A DNA stretch of 6,282 nt from an uncultured Bacteroidota bacterium (GCA_937894725.1 CALAYL010000015.1:1-6282), one strand, 5' to 3'. Positions 1 through 6,128 are shown, counted from the first letter of the stretch. Notes: generated by a model from the sequence alone, not told the origin. Translations and numbers: made by a program.

Positions 1-23
1 GTCCATAGGGGGCAGGTGGTCTC

Positions 24-40
24 ACTCGTCCTACACGAGT
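24..40. repeat. Small perfect inverted repeat in the non-coding left edge
   Basis: ACTCGT at 24-29 and ACGAGT at 35-40 form a perfect 6-bp stem around the 5-base spacer CCTAC. No T-run follows on either strand, so it is not a convincing intrinsic terminator. It also does not fit a tRNA anticodon or T arm, because the invariant loop bases are missing. The rest of 1-165 holds no supported gene: the open frames reaching the left edge are short (20 codons on +, about 34 on -) and unrecognised. The hairpin may belong to the 3' end or 3' UTR of an upstream gene outside the window. Confidence 0.35.
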
Positions 41-165
41 TAGCAATTGAAAAGCAAACCTAGTGAAAATGCCTATTTTAGCTACTATCCCCAAAGAATA
101 ACGTTATTTAAGAAAATTGTTTGAAGTAGAATAGGTACATTAGCCTAAACTAAATAACACTAACT

Positions 166-519
166 ATGAAATTGAATTTAAGAAGATCGGTAGCATTTTT
201 CATGATGATGGCCGTGATACTGATAAGTGTAACTACAGCTATGGCTCAAGACGCACCTAAGCAAACGGAGAACAAGCAAATCAATCAAGAAGTAGAGGCT
301 TCGTGCGGTCAATGTAAATTTGGACTCACAGGGAAAAAGGGTTGTGATCTAGCCGTACGAATAGATGGTAAAGCCTATTTTGTGGATGGCGTAGATATTC
401 ATCACTTTGGCGATGCGCATGGTGAGCGCGGATTTTGCAATGCCGTTAGACACGCACAAGTGAAAGGCGAACTAATAGATGGAAGATTTAAAGCCAAGAA
501 ATTTAAGCTTACAGATTGA
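166..519 (+). CDS. Small secreted four-cysteine protein (DUF6370-like)
   Basis: This is a 117-residue exported protein of unknown function. Residues 1-27 form a signal peptide: Arg6-Arg7, a hydrophobic core at about 9-22, and an AMA|QD cleavage site after Ala27. A polar linker of about 15 residues follows, then a compact domain (about 43-117). The domain has a CGQC motif (Cys47, Cys50), Cys60 and Cys91, plus His79, His80, His85 and His96. The block from EASCGQCKFG through KGCDLAVRIDGKAYFVDG to GFCNAVR resembles the small Bacteroidota family I know as DUF6370; that assignment is from memory. The paired cysteines and histidines suggest metal binding or structural disulfides in the periplasm, but no reaction can be assigned. 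The ATG at 166 follows an A-rich leader and starts directly before the signal peptide. No clear -7 promoter element was found upstream. The gene is monocistronic in this window and converges on dinB across a strong terminator. Confidence 0.8.
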   Translation: MKLNLRRSVAFFMMMAVILISVTTAMAQDAPKQTENKQINQEVEASCGQCKFGLTGKKGCDLAVRIDGKAYFVDGVDIHHFGDAHGERGFCNAVRHAQVKGELIDGRFKAKKFKLTD

Positions 520-547
520 TTTAGCATAGCTTTATAAAATGTATTTA

Positions 548-580
548 GGTCAAAAAGCGATTCGCTTTTTGACCTTTTTT
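548..580. terminator. Strong Rho-independent terminator shared by convergent genes
   Basis: A perfect 12-bp stem (548-559 with 563-574) encloses the 3-base loop ATT and is followed by six T residues at 575-580. It lies 28 bp after the stop of the small secreted protein and is a textbook terminator for rightward transcription. The U-tract overlaps the dinB stop codon (TAA, complement of 579-581). Leftward, the same stem lies directly after dinB but is followed only by a mixed A/T tract, so it is probably weaker in that direction. Confidence 0.88.
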
Positions 581-1709
581 ATAGACTGCCTCCAAACATT
601 ATTTTTGACTTGCCGTATTTCAATTTCAGCTTATCTACTGTGTTGAAATATGCTTTTTTTGTACCATCAGTTTCAAACAAATTGAGTTGTTCCTCGATCG
701 CTGAGAGCCCACTCAACTTGAGTCCCAATTGGCGTAAAGGTTTCTGGTCATTCCATACTTCTGCCAATAATTGTTTGGCGATGTCAAACAATGCGGGAGT
801 AGCATAGTCTGCAAAAATATGCCGCTGATGGGTAAAAGTGACAAAGTCGGGATAGCGAATTTTGATAGTAACACAACTGGCTTGTTTTTGACCCATGCGG
901 AGTTCATGTGCTAGTTTTTCGGTGAGTTTAAAAAGAAGTGAAAGTATTTCAATTTCATCGGCTATATTTTCACTAAACGTGCGCTCTGCCGATATAGATT
1001 TTTCGACTCGCTCCGTAGGCAAATCATTGTTGCTGATACCTCTTGCTTTTTGATATAAAAACAAGCCAGATTTGCCAAAATGTTTCAATAAAAATGGCAG
1101 TTCTTTTTCTCGCAGTTGAGCAATGGTTTTTATGCCAAAGCGATGCAACATTTGTGTCATTTTCTCCCCTACAAATGGAATGTCGGCCACGGATTTAGGA
1201 TCAAGATAGGCTTGCTCTTCGCCTTTTTTTACTACAAAAGTACCGTTGGGTTTAGCATCTTGGGTACACATTTTAGCTATCATTTTTGAGGTAGCCATAC
1301 CCCATGAAATGGGCAGCCCTGTTTGGCTGATGATTTTTTCACGTAGTCGATGACTCCATTTTTCATAACCAAAAAATCGCTCCATACCGCTGATGTCGAT
1401 ATAAAATTCATCTATAGAAGCTTTGTAGAAATTGGGCGATTCGGTAGCGATGATATCCGTGACCATACGAGAATACTGACCATAATCTGCATAGCTGCCA
1501 TGTATGAAAATAGCGTGCGGACATAGCCTCTTGGCTTGAGCGGAGGGCATGGCAGAGCGCACTCCATATTTTCGTGCTTCATAACTACAACTCGATACTA
1601 CACCTCTCGTTTCAGAGCCGCCCACTATCACTGGCTTGCCGAGTAGAGCAGGGTTTTTGACGCATTCTACCGACACAAAAAAAGAATCTAAATCGAGGTG
1701 TAGAAACAT
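579..1709 (-). CDS. dinB: DNA polymerase IV, Y-family translesion polymerase
   Basis: This error-prone polymerase copies past damaged template bases. The 376-residue protein is full length for DinB. The N-terminal HLDLDSFFVSVE block supplies metal-binding Asp6 and, by alignment with E. coli DinB, the steric-gate residue Phe11. SYEARKYGVRSAMP (42-55) is the fingers motif. SIDEFYIDIS (98-107) carries catalytic Asp100 and Glu101. AKPNG (152-156) is also conserved. A helix-hairpin-helix region lies at about 173-212, and the little-finger domain covers about 235-335. QLNLF (341-345) is a good sliding-clamp binding motif, but it is followed by about 31 residues rather than ending the protein; I believe this tail is common in Bacteroidota DinB. 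The ATG at 1709 begins exactly at the conserved core. The gene is divergent from an S24 repressor-like gene 74 bp away, which suggests damage-responsive control. All catalytic residues are intact. Confidence 0.96.
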   Translation of the reverse strand: MFLHLDLDSFFVSVECVKNPALLGKPVIVGGSETRGVVSSCSYEARKYGVRSAMPSAQAKRLCPHAIFIHGSYADYGQYSRMVTDIIATESPNFYKASIDEFYIDISGMERFFGYEKWSHRLREKIISQTGLPISWGMATSKMIAKMCTQDAKPNGTFVVKKGEEQAYLDPKSVADIPFVGEKMTQMLHRFGIKTIAQLREKELPFLLKHFGKSGLFLYQKARGISNNDLPTERVEKSISAERTFSENIADEIEILSLLFKLTEKLAHELRMGQKQASCVTIKIRYPDFVTFTHQRHIFADYATPALFDIAKQLLAEVWNDQKPLRQLGLKLSGLSAIEEQLNLFETDGTKKAYFNTVDKLKLKYGKSKIMFGGSL

Positions 1710-1710
1710 G

Positions 1711-1758
1711 AATTGCTAAAATATTGAGATAAAAGTAATAAAATTGGCTAAAATTATT
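1711..1758. repeat. Direct repeat in the divergent dinB/regulator gap, possible operator pair
   Basis: AATTGCTAAAATATT at 1711-1725 is nearly repeated as AATTGGCTAAAATTATT at 1742-1758, differing by two single-base insertions. The copies are offset by about 31 bp, close to three helical turns, so a protein bound to both would contact the same DNA face. The left copy lies directly upstream of the dinB ATG, and the right copy lies just before the regulator's predicted -7 element. The region is AT-rich, so chance similarity cannot be excluded. An operator role is inferred from position. Confidence 0.45.
1730..1737 (-). promoter_or_regulatory. Candidate -7 element of the dinB promoter (weak)
   Basis: On the minus strand this reads TACTTTTA, one mismatch (last base) from the Bacteroidota -7 consensus TAnnTTTG. 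It would place the start of transcription near 1723 and give dinB a leader of about 14 bases. No TTTG-like -33 element is visible at the expected distance. The region is AT-rich, so the call is tentative. Confidence 0.3.
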
Positions 1759-1761
1759 AGC
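1747..1761. promoter_or_regulatory. Perfect GCTAA-N5-TTAGC inverted repeat, candidate repressor operator
   Basis: GCTAA (1747-1751) and TTAGC (1757-1761) form a perfect 5-bp inverted repeat around AATTA. It overlaps the first four bases of the regulator's predicted -7 element, the usual place for an autorepressor to block RNA polymerase. A third GCTAA lies at 1715-1719 beside the dinB start. A dyad-symmetric half-site fits a helix-turn-helix protein that dimerises through an S24 domain, such as the adjacent gene product. Binding by that protein is inferred. Confidence 0.42.
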
Positions 1762-1765
1762 TTTG
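1758..1765 (+). promoter_or_regulatory. -7 promoter element of the S24 regulator gene
   Basis: TAGCTTTG matches the Bacteroidota -7 consensus TAnnTTTG exactly. It would start transcription near 1771, about a dozen bases before the ATG at 1784. No TTTG is seen at the -33 position. The element contains an in-frame TTG (1763-1765), which therefore cannot be the start codon if this promoter is used. Confidence 0.5.
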
Positions 1766-1783
1766 ATTGAAAATTACCAGGCT

Positions 1784-2566
1784 ATGTTTTTTGGATCTAA
1801 CCTCAAGTTTTTGCGCAAAGCAAAAGGATTTACGCAAGATGAATTGGCATTTGAGCTCAATCTCAAACGCTCTCAAATAGGCTCCTACGAAGAAGGTAGG
1901 GCGCATCCATCGTATGACAGTTTAGTAGAGATTTGTGGCTATTTTCATGTGTCCTTAGATCAGGTTATCAAAAAAGATTTTCGATTGATGAAGGAAGTGC
2001 CGCTCTTTACCGATGAGCAGCTCAATACCCCTATTTTACAACCCTCTAGGGTGCTCGCCATCACAGTAGATGAAGCTCAAAACGAAAATATCGAAATTGT
2101 AAATACCAAGGCTGCTGCGGGCTATCTCAATGGCTATGCAGACCCTGAATATATCAAGGAATTGCACCGGTTTCGATTGCCATTTTTGCCCATAGGTACC
2201 TATAGAGCATTTGAAATTAAAGGGGACTCTATGCAGCCACTGCCTACGGGCTCTATAGTGATAGGCGAGTATGTCGAAAAGCTGGTCGATATGAAAGATG
2301 GATTGACCTATGTGGTAGTGTCAAAAGAAGAAGGTATCGTATATAAGCGAGTGTTTAATAAAATAGAAGAAGAGGGCGTGCTCGTATTGCGTTCTGATAA
2401 TCCGACTTATCAAACCTACAATATCAATGCATCCGATATTTTAGAAATTTGGAAAGGCGTAGCACACATAAGCCATGTAAACAAAGGGACAGATGTAAGC
2501 TATCAAAATATCTTGTCGCTGATGCAGGAATTAAAACAAGATATACAGGGGTTGAAGAGCAATTAA
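1784..2566 (+). CDS. LexA-like repressor: Xre helix-turn-helix plus S24 self-cleavage domain
   Basis: This 260-residue cytoplasmic DNA-binding protein probably represses transcription and inactivates itself under stress. Residues 3-62 form an Xre/Cro helix-turn-helix domain (LKFLRKAKGFTQDELAFELNLKRSQIGSYEEGRAHP). After a linker, residues about 105-232 form an S24/LexA-type domain. Its parts are a potential Ala112-Gly113 cleavage bond in KAAAGYL, the nucleophile Ser149 in KGDSMQP, and the general base Lys188 in IVYKRVF. The Gly-to-Ser (36) and Ser-to-Lys (39) spacings are close to LexA (34 and 37). RSDNPTYQ (203-210) is also typical of the family. An upstream in-frame TTG at 1763 would add seven residues, but it lies inside the predicted -7 element. 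ATG 1784 starts at the usual MFFG-N-K beginning of such proteins, so it is preferred. The gene diverges from dinB and precedes apt by 16 bp. The likely role is control of dinB and of itself after DNA damage. That role is inferred from context. Confidence 0.88.
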   Translation: MFFGSNLKFLRKAKGFTQDELAFELNLKRSQIGSYEEGRAHPSYDSLVEICGYFHVSLDQVIKKDFRLMKEVPLFTDEQLNTPILQPSRVLAITVDEAQNENIEIVNTKAAAGYLNGYADPEYIKELHRFRLPFLPIGTYRAFEIKGDSMQPLPTGSIVIGEYVEKLVDMKDGLTYVVVSKEEGIVYKRVFNKIEEEGVLVLRSDNPTYQTYNINASDILEIWKGVAHISHVNKGTDVSYQNILSLMQELKQDIQGLKSN

Positions 2567-2570
2567 ATTT

Positions 2571-2578
2571 TAGTTTTG
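2571..2578 (+). promoter_or_regulatory. Possible -7 element directly before apt
   Basis: TAGTTTTG is an exact match to TAnnTTTG and lies in the 16-bp gap between the regulator and apt. The apt ATG begins only four bases later, so transcription from it would start at or within the first codons and give a leaderless or nearly leaderless message. It may be a chance match in AT-rich DNA, with apt instead transcribed from the regulator's promoter. Confidence 0.33.
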
Positions 2579-2582
2579 CGAC

Positions 2583-3110
2583 ATGGATTTAATAACTCGA
2601 GTAAACAATACGATTCAAGACATTCCTGATTTTCCGAAGCCAGGTATCATTTTCAAAGACATCGCGCCTATTTTGGCAGATGCTGCCTTATGCAAATCAA
2701 TCACCGATTATTTTTGTGCATTGCCTATGGTAAAGCCTGATGCGATATGTGCAATTGAGAGTAGAGGTTTTTTCTTTGGAATATTGATCGCACAAGCACT
2801 CGGGGTGCCGCTAGTGATGATTCGAAAAAAAGGAAAATTGCCAGGAGAAGTGATAGCCGAAAGCTATAATCTAGAATATGGGTCGGCTACTATCGAAATA
2901 CAAAAAGGAGCGATAAAAGTGGGGCAAAACATCTGGTTACATGATGATGTGCTGGCCACTGGAGGTACGGCTGCTGCGGCTGCTAAATTGATAGAAAGTC
3001 AAGGAGCAAATCTAGCTGGATTTATTTTTTTGATGGAACTTGAATTTTTGAAAGGGGCAGATTTATTAAAGGAATTTAGCAAGCCCTCTCATAGTTTGGT
3101 ACGGTATTAG
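2583..3110 (+). CDS. apt: Adenine phosphoribosyltransferase
   Basis: Apt converts adenine and phosphoribosyl pyrophosphate into AMP and pyrophosphate, salvaging adenine in the cytoplasm. At 175 residues the protein is normal length for the family. It shows the N-terminal PDFPKPGIIFKDI block (15-27), AIESRGFFFG (57-66, usually ESRGFxFG), and the flexible-loop segment IRKKGKLPGE (80-89). YNLEYG (95-100) follows, then the PRPP-binding signature HDDVLATGGTA (120-130) with acidic pair Asp121-Asp122. The residue before the acidic pair is His where Val is more common, a mild variant. The C-terminal SHSLVRY matches the usual family ending, so the gene is complete. The start at 2583 is 16 bp after the S24 regulator stop, which suggests co-transcription. 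An exact TAnnTTTG in that gap may give it its own promoter. No functional link between purine salvage and the regulator is evident. Confidence 0.96.
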   Translation: MDLITRVNNTIQDIPDFPKPGIIFKDIAPILADAALCKSITDYFCALPMVKPDAICAIESRGFFFGILIAQALGVPLVMIRKKGKLPGEVIAESYNLEYGSATIEIQKGAIKVGQNIWLHDDVLATGGTAAAAAKLIESQGANLAGFIFLMELEFLKGADLLKEFSKPSHSLVRY

Positions 3111-3161
3111 CATTGTTATAAAAGTGATGCAACTTTTTTGATTTAAACTCGTACAAAACAC

Positions 3162-3758
3162 ATGATGACACCATTACGAAGTATATTTTCTATTTGTTTA
3201 GTCTTGTTTTTTAATGCAATTTTTGCGCAGCAAGACACTAGTGTTTGGAAAAGCACACAGTATATAGAGCACAATCAGTTTAGGTCAGAGATACCTCAAT
3301 CATGGAAGGAGGTGAAGTTGGCTAATACCGCAGAATTTTTATTTAAATATGAGTTGACTGGAATCGGTATGCCAGGTATTTTTAATTCTTCGCCTGTCAC
3401 CGCTTTTTATACGATACAAGAGTCTAGCAAGGACTCATTAACTACTATTATTGAAGAGCAATTAGCCGATTTTTTAGTACTTTCGGATAAAGTGCAAGAA
3501 CCCAATTATGTATATGATACAGCCGGTATCGCCATAAAATCTGGACAAATTGGTACGATTGTACATACTCGCTACTATCGAAGAAGCAAGGCCTCAAATT
3601 ACAGTCGGTATATAATGATAGTTGAAAATCCAAAAACACAAAAATATTTTGTGGCTACCTTTTGGTTTCAGTATAAATCCCCATTATACGACATCGAGCG
3701 TGCCTTGTTTTTTAAGGAATATGCCTATCGTGCTTTTTCTCGATTTATGTTTCGCTAA
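3162..3758 (+). CDS. Secreted protein of unknown function
   Basis: I do not recognise this 198-residue protein. Residues 1-22 form a signal peptide (Arg6, hydrophobic stretch about 8-21, likely cleavage AIFA|QQ). There is no lipobox Cys at the cleavage point, so a soluble periplasmic or exported location is expected. The mature part begins with a HNQFRSEIPQSWKEV segment (37-51), reminiscent of the first strands of PsbP/Mog1-like lipoprotein domains in which a membrane-exported domain opens with a 'f-x-iP-x-W' phrase. The resemblance is loose and structural only. There are many aromatic residues (YYRRS, YFVATFWFQY) and no cysteine after the signal peptide. Two adjacent ATG codons (3162 and 3165) could both start it. 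The gene is 51 bp after apt and 33 bp before gmhA, all on the same strand, with no clear promoter of its own. Co-transcription with apt is plausible. Confidence 0.72.
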   Translation: MMTPLRSIFSICLVLFFNAIFAQQDTSVWKSTQYIEHNQFRSEIPQSWKEVKLANTAEFLFKYELTGIGMPGIFNSSPVTAFYTIQESSKDSLTTIIEEQLADFLVLSDKVQEPNYVYDTAGIAIKSGQIGTIVHTRYYRRSKASNYSRYIMIVENPKTQKYFVATFWFQYKSPLYDIERALFFKEYAYRAFSRFMFR

Positions 3759-3764
3759 ATCACT

Positions 3765-3772
3765 TACATTTG
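3765..3772 (+). promoter_or_regulatory. -7 promoter element of gmhA
   Basis: TACATTTG matches TAnnTTTG exactly and lies 19 bp before the gmhA ATG, nearly the same distance as the element before the S24 regulator (18 bp). It predicts a transcript start near 3779 and a leader of roughly a dozen bases. No TTTG-like -33 element is apparent. If active, gmhA can be expressed independently of the apt block. Confidence 0.48.
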
Positions 3773-3791
3773 TATAGAAACTTCTACCGCT

Positions 3792-4370
3792 ATGCAATCT
3801 AAAATCAAGAGCATTATAGCTCGTTCTATAGATGTGAAATCTGCAATTTTAGCAGATGAAACATTGATACAGCTTATCGAACAATCTGCAAAATTAATTA
3901 TCGACAGCTTTCAAAAAGGCAATCGCCTTTATTTTTGTGGCAATGGCGGTAGTGCAGCAGATGCGCAACATTTGGCAGCCGAGTTTACGGGGCGATTTTA
4001 TCAGGATAGAGCGCCTTTGCCAGCAGAAGCATTGCATGTCAATACTTCCTTTCTTACGGCAGTAGCCAATGATTATTCTTACGATCAAATCTATGAGCGT
4101 ATGATAAAAGCGCAAGGTAGAGCAGGCGATGTGTTGGTCGGTATTTCTACATCGGGCAATTCTAAAAATGTAGTGCTTGCGCAAATCGAAGCGCAAAAGC
4201 GAGGTATGAAGACTATCGCTATGACTGGAAGTGGAGGAGGAGAGATGCGAAATTCTGCCAACATATTACTCAATATGCCAAGCACAGATACGCCACGAAT
4301 TCAAGAAGGGCATATCCTTGTAGGTCACATTATCTGCGAGCTTGTAGAGGAGGGTATTTTCGGCACTTAA
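3792..4370 (+). CDS. gmhA: Phosphoheptose isomerase (sedoheptulose 7-phosphate isomerase, SIS domain)
   Basis: GmhA converts D-sedoheptulose 7-phosphate to D-glycero-D-manno-heptose 7-phosphate, the first step toward ADP- or GDP-activated heptose for lipopolysaccharide core or surface glycans. It acts in the cytoplasm, normally as a tetramer. The 192-residue length equals E. coli GmhA. A single SIS domain is visible. FCGNGGSAADAQHLAAEFTGRF (48-69) forms the phosphate-binding loop and active-site helix, ISTSGNSKNV (118-127) is the second phosphate-binding loop, and DTPRIQEGHILVGHIICELVE (166-186) is the C-terminal active-site helix. His60, Glu64, Gln171 and His179 reproduce the spacing of the zinc ligands described for GmhA (4 and 8 residues apart). 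Glu64 and His179 match the E. coli catalytic pair Glu65/His180. The gene appears intact and carries its own -7 element. No other heptose genes are in the window. It converges on the reductase gene with a 55-bp gap. Confidence 0.94.
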   Translation: MQSKIKSIIARSIDVKSAILADETLIQLIEQSAKLIIDSFQKGNRLYFCGNGGSAADAQHLAAEFTGRFYQDRAPLPAEALHVNTSFLTAVANDYSYDQIYERMIKAQGRAGDVLVGISTSGNSKNVVLAQIEAQKRGMKTIAMTGSGGGEMRNSANILLNMPSTDTPRIQEGHILVGHIICELVEEGIFGT

Positions 4371-4425
4371 ATAAATACGGATGGCTTTCATTCTGTTAGC
4401 TCATAGGCTACACTAGGGTCTGCGA

Positions 4426-6096
4426 TTATTCTTTCGGCAACAAGGCGATTTCTTTTTGGCAAGCATTCCAAAGCTGATACCCCCCCGATAAGTTAAATAC
4501 CTGCGAAAAATCATGCTGCAAAAGAATTCGCTGCGCTAAATAGCCTCTCAATCCTGCTGCGCAATAAATATAAATTGGACGCTGAGTCGGAATTTCGCTC
4601 AATCGACTGCGAAGCTCATCTACCGGGATATGCAGTGCGTTTGGTATGATTCCTTCATTGACTTCTTTTGGTGTGCGCACATCAAGCAATACGGCTTCTG
4701 TAGCTAAGCTATCTAGTTCATTCCAATAAAATAACTTTGATTTTTCTAATAGGATATTTTCGGCCGCAAAGGCAGCGATATTCACAGGGTCTTTAGCAGA
4801 TGAATAAGGCGGAGCATAGGCATGTTCAAATTCGGTGAGTTCATTGATATCACTATTTCGTTTAATCACCGAAGCTAAAATATCTATCCGCTTATCTACA
4901 CCATCAAACCCTGCAATCTGTGCACTCAGCAAGCGGCCATTTTCTGGCGAAAATGCAATTTGAATGCTCATTTGTTTCGCTCCTGGAAAATATCCTGCAT
5001 GTGAACCGTTGTGCGTGGTTGATACGATATGGTTTATACCCGCGGATTTCAAATGTTTTACTGCTGTACCTGCTGTGGCTACAGTCATATCAAACACTTT
5101 TACAATGGCGGTATTGATAGCTCCGTGATAGCGGTGTTTATTGCCCAATGCAATATTGTTGGCACAAATTCGTCCTTGTTTATTGGCTGGGCCAGCCAAA
5201 TAAGTAATCATAGCTTGGTGGGTAATGGGGTTTTCAAATTCAATAGCATCGCCCACGGCATAGATATCGGGGTCGGAAGTTTGTAGAAACTCATTTACCC
5301 AAATACCTCTGGCTTCACCGATTTTAAGTCCTGCATTTATCGCCAATTTTGTATCTGGTTTCACGCCAATGGAAAGAATAACCACATCGGCATCTATCGT
5401 ATTTCCACTTTTCAATTGCACTTTTAAGCCAGTTTCTGTTCGCTCGAAACCTGCTACAGCCGTGTTTAGTAGCAATTCAACTCCTTTGGTACGAATGTGT
5501 TGTTGTAGTATAGCAGCTATTGGGTAATCTACTGGAACTAATACTTGATTGGCCATTTCTACAATGCTGACTTGAAGCCCCAATTCGTGTAAGTTTTCGG
5601 CCATTTCTAAGCCAATAAATCCAGCACCAATCACCACCGCTTTTTTTACTTCTTTTTGCTGAACAAATTTTTTGATGTAATCTGTGTCGTTCACGTTTCG
5701 AAGGGTGAAAATGCCTTCGTTCATAATGCCCGGCAATGGCGGACGCACGGGCTCTGCACCAGGTGAGAGCACAAGCTTGTTATAGCTTTCTGTGTATTCT
5801 TCTCCAGTGATTTGATTTTTGGCTACAATTGTTTTTTCAGTCGCATTAATCGATATTACTTCTGTGCGTGTGCGCACATCAATGTTAAAACGCTGGTTAA
5901 ATGCCGCAGCGGTTTGCACAAAGAGAGCATTTCTATCTTTAATCACATCGCCTATATAATAGGGCAGACCGCAGTTGGCATACGAAATATATTCTCCTTT
6001 TTCGAAGAGCAGAATATCTGCCTTTTCATCTAGTCTTCTCAATCTTGCTGCTGTGCTAGCTCCTCCAGCTACTGCGCCTACAATAATATATTTCAT
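4426..6096 (-). CDS. CoA-disulfide/persulfide reductase with C-terminal rhodanese domain
   Basis: This 556-residue cytoplasmic flavoenzyme matches CoADR-RHD fusions, which use NAD(P)H to reduce CoA disulfide, polysulfide or persulfides. The first FAD motif is IVGAVAGG (5-12). The active-site Cys42 sits in YISYANCGLPYYIG (36-49), the single-cysteine type found in CoA-disulfide reductase and NADH oxidase. VVIGAGFIGLEMAE (154-167) is the NAD(P)H-binding fold, and IYAVGDA (278-284) contacts FAD. A dimerisation domain (about 325-440) contains Tyr369 and Tyr427, whose 58-residue spacing equals that of the two tyrosines implicated in Staphylococcus aureus CoADR. Residues about 460-545 form a rhodanese domain with LLDVRTPKE and the loop YCAAGLRG, catalytic Cys512. 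The B. anthracis fusion has its cysteines at closely similar positions (44 and 514). The substrate (CoA disulfide, sulfane sulfur, or oxygen as in Nox) cannot be fixed from sequence. The upstream region carries a -7 element and a CRP/FNR-like palindrome. Confidence 0.93.
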   Translation of the reverse strand: MKYIIVGAVAGGASTAARLRRLDEKADILLFEKGEYISYANCGLPYYIGDVIKDRNALFVQTAAAFNQRFNIDVRTRTEVISINATEKTIVAKNQITGEEYTESYNKLVLSPGAEPVRPPLPGIMNEGIFTLRNVNDTDYIKKFVQQKEVKKAVVIGAGFIGLEMAENLHELGLQVSIVEMANQVLVPVDYPIAAILQQHIRTKGVELLLNTAVAGFERTETGLKVQLKSGNTIDADVVILSIGVKPDTKLAINAGLKIGEARGIWVNEFLQTSDPDIYAVGDAIEFENPITHQAMITYLAGPANKQGRICANNIALGNKHRYHGAINTAIVKVFDMTVATAGTAVKHLKSAGINHIVSTTHNGSHAGYFPGAKQMSIQIAFSPENGRLLSAQIAGFDGVDKRIDILASVIKRNSDINELTEFEHAYAPPYSSAKDPVNIAAFAAENILLEKSKLFYWNELDSLATEAVLLDVRTPKEVNEGIIPNALHIPVDELRSRLSEIPTQRPIYIYCAAGLRGYLAQRILLQHDFSQVFNLSGGYQLWNACQKEIALLPKE

Positions 6097-6120
6097 TGGT
6101 GTGTTTTATAATTTAGGCAA

Positions 6121-6128
6121 CAAAAGTA
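6121..6128 (-). promoter_or_regulatory. -7 promoter element of the rhodanese-fused reductase
   Basis: On the minus strand this reads TACTTTTG, an exact TAnnTTTG match, 24 bp before the ATG at 6096. It predicts a transcript start near 6114. A normal -33 TTTG is not present at the expected spacing, which would fit a promoter needing an activator. Confidence 0.5.

Noticed and set aside
27..41. Stem with a 7-base loop resembling a tRNA anticodon arm
   Set aside because: The loop lacks U33, and no acceptor, D or T arm can be drawn around it.
1..63. Open + frame of 20 codons from the left border to a TAG at 61-63, possible C-terminus of an upstream gene
   Set aside because: Too short and unrecognised. 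Another + frame also stays open to 42, so there is no basis to call it coding.
2..103. Minus-strand frame open for about 34 codons running off the left border
   Set aside because: It has no ATG, only possible TTG starts, and no recognised similarity. It could be chance.
610..907. Short open frames on both strands inside dinB, and similar ones within gmhA, the secreted gene and the reductase
   Set aside because: All lie within strongly conserved coding regions in other frames and have no motifs or plausible initiation context.
3120..3139. AAAAGT...ACTTTT hairpin followed by T residues after apt, possible terminator
   Set aside because: The stem is only 6 bp and almost all A:T, and the T-run is mostly part of the stem. 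Too weak to call.
4371..4425. Terminator expected between convergent gmhA and the reductase
   Set aside because: Only a 4-bp TAGC/GCTA stem is present with no T-tract, so no intrinsic terminator is supported.
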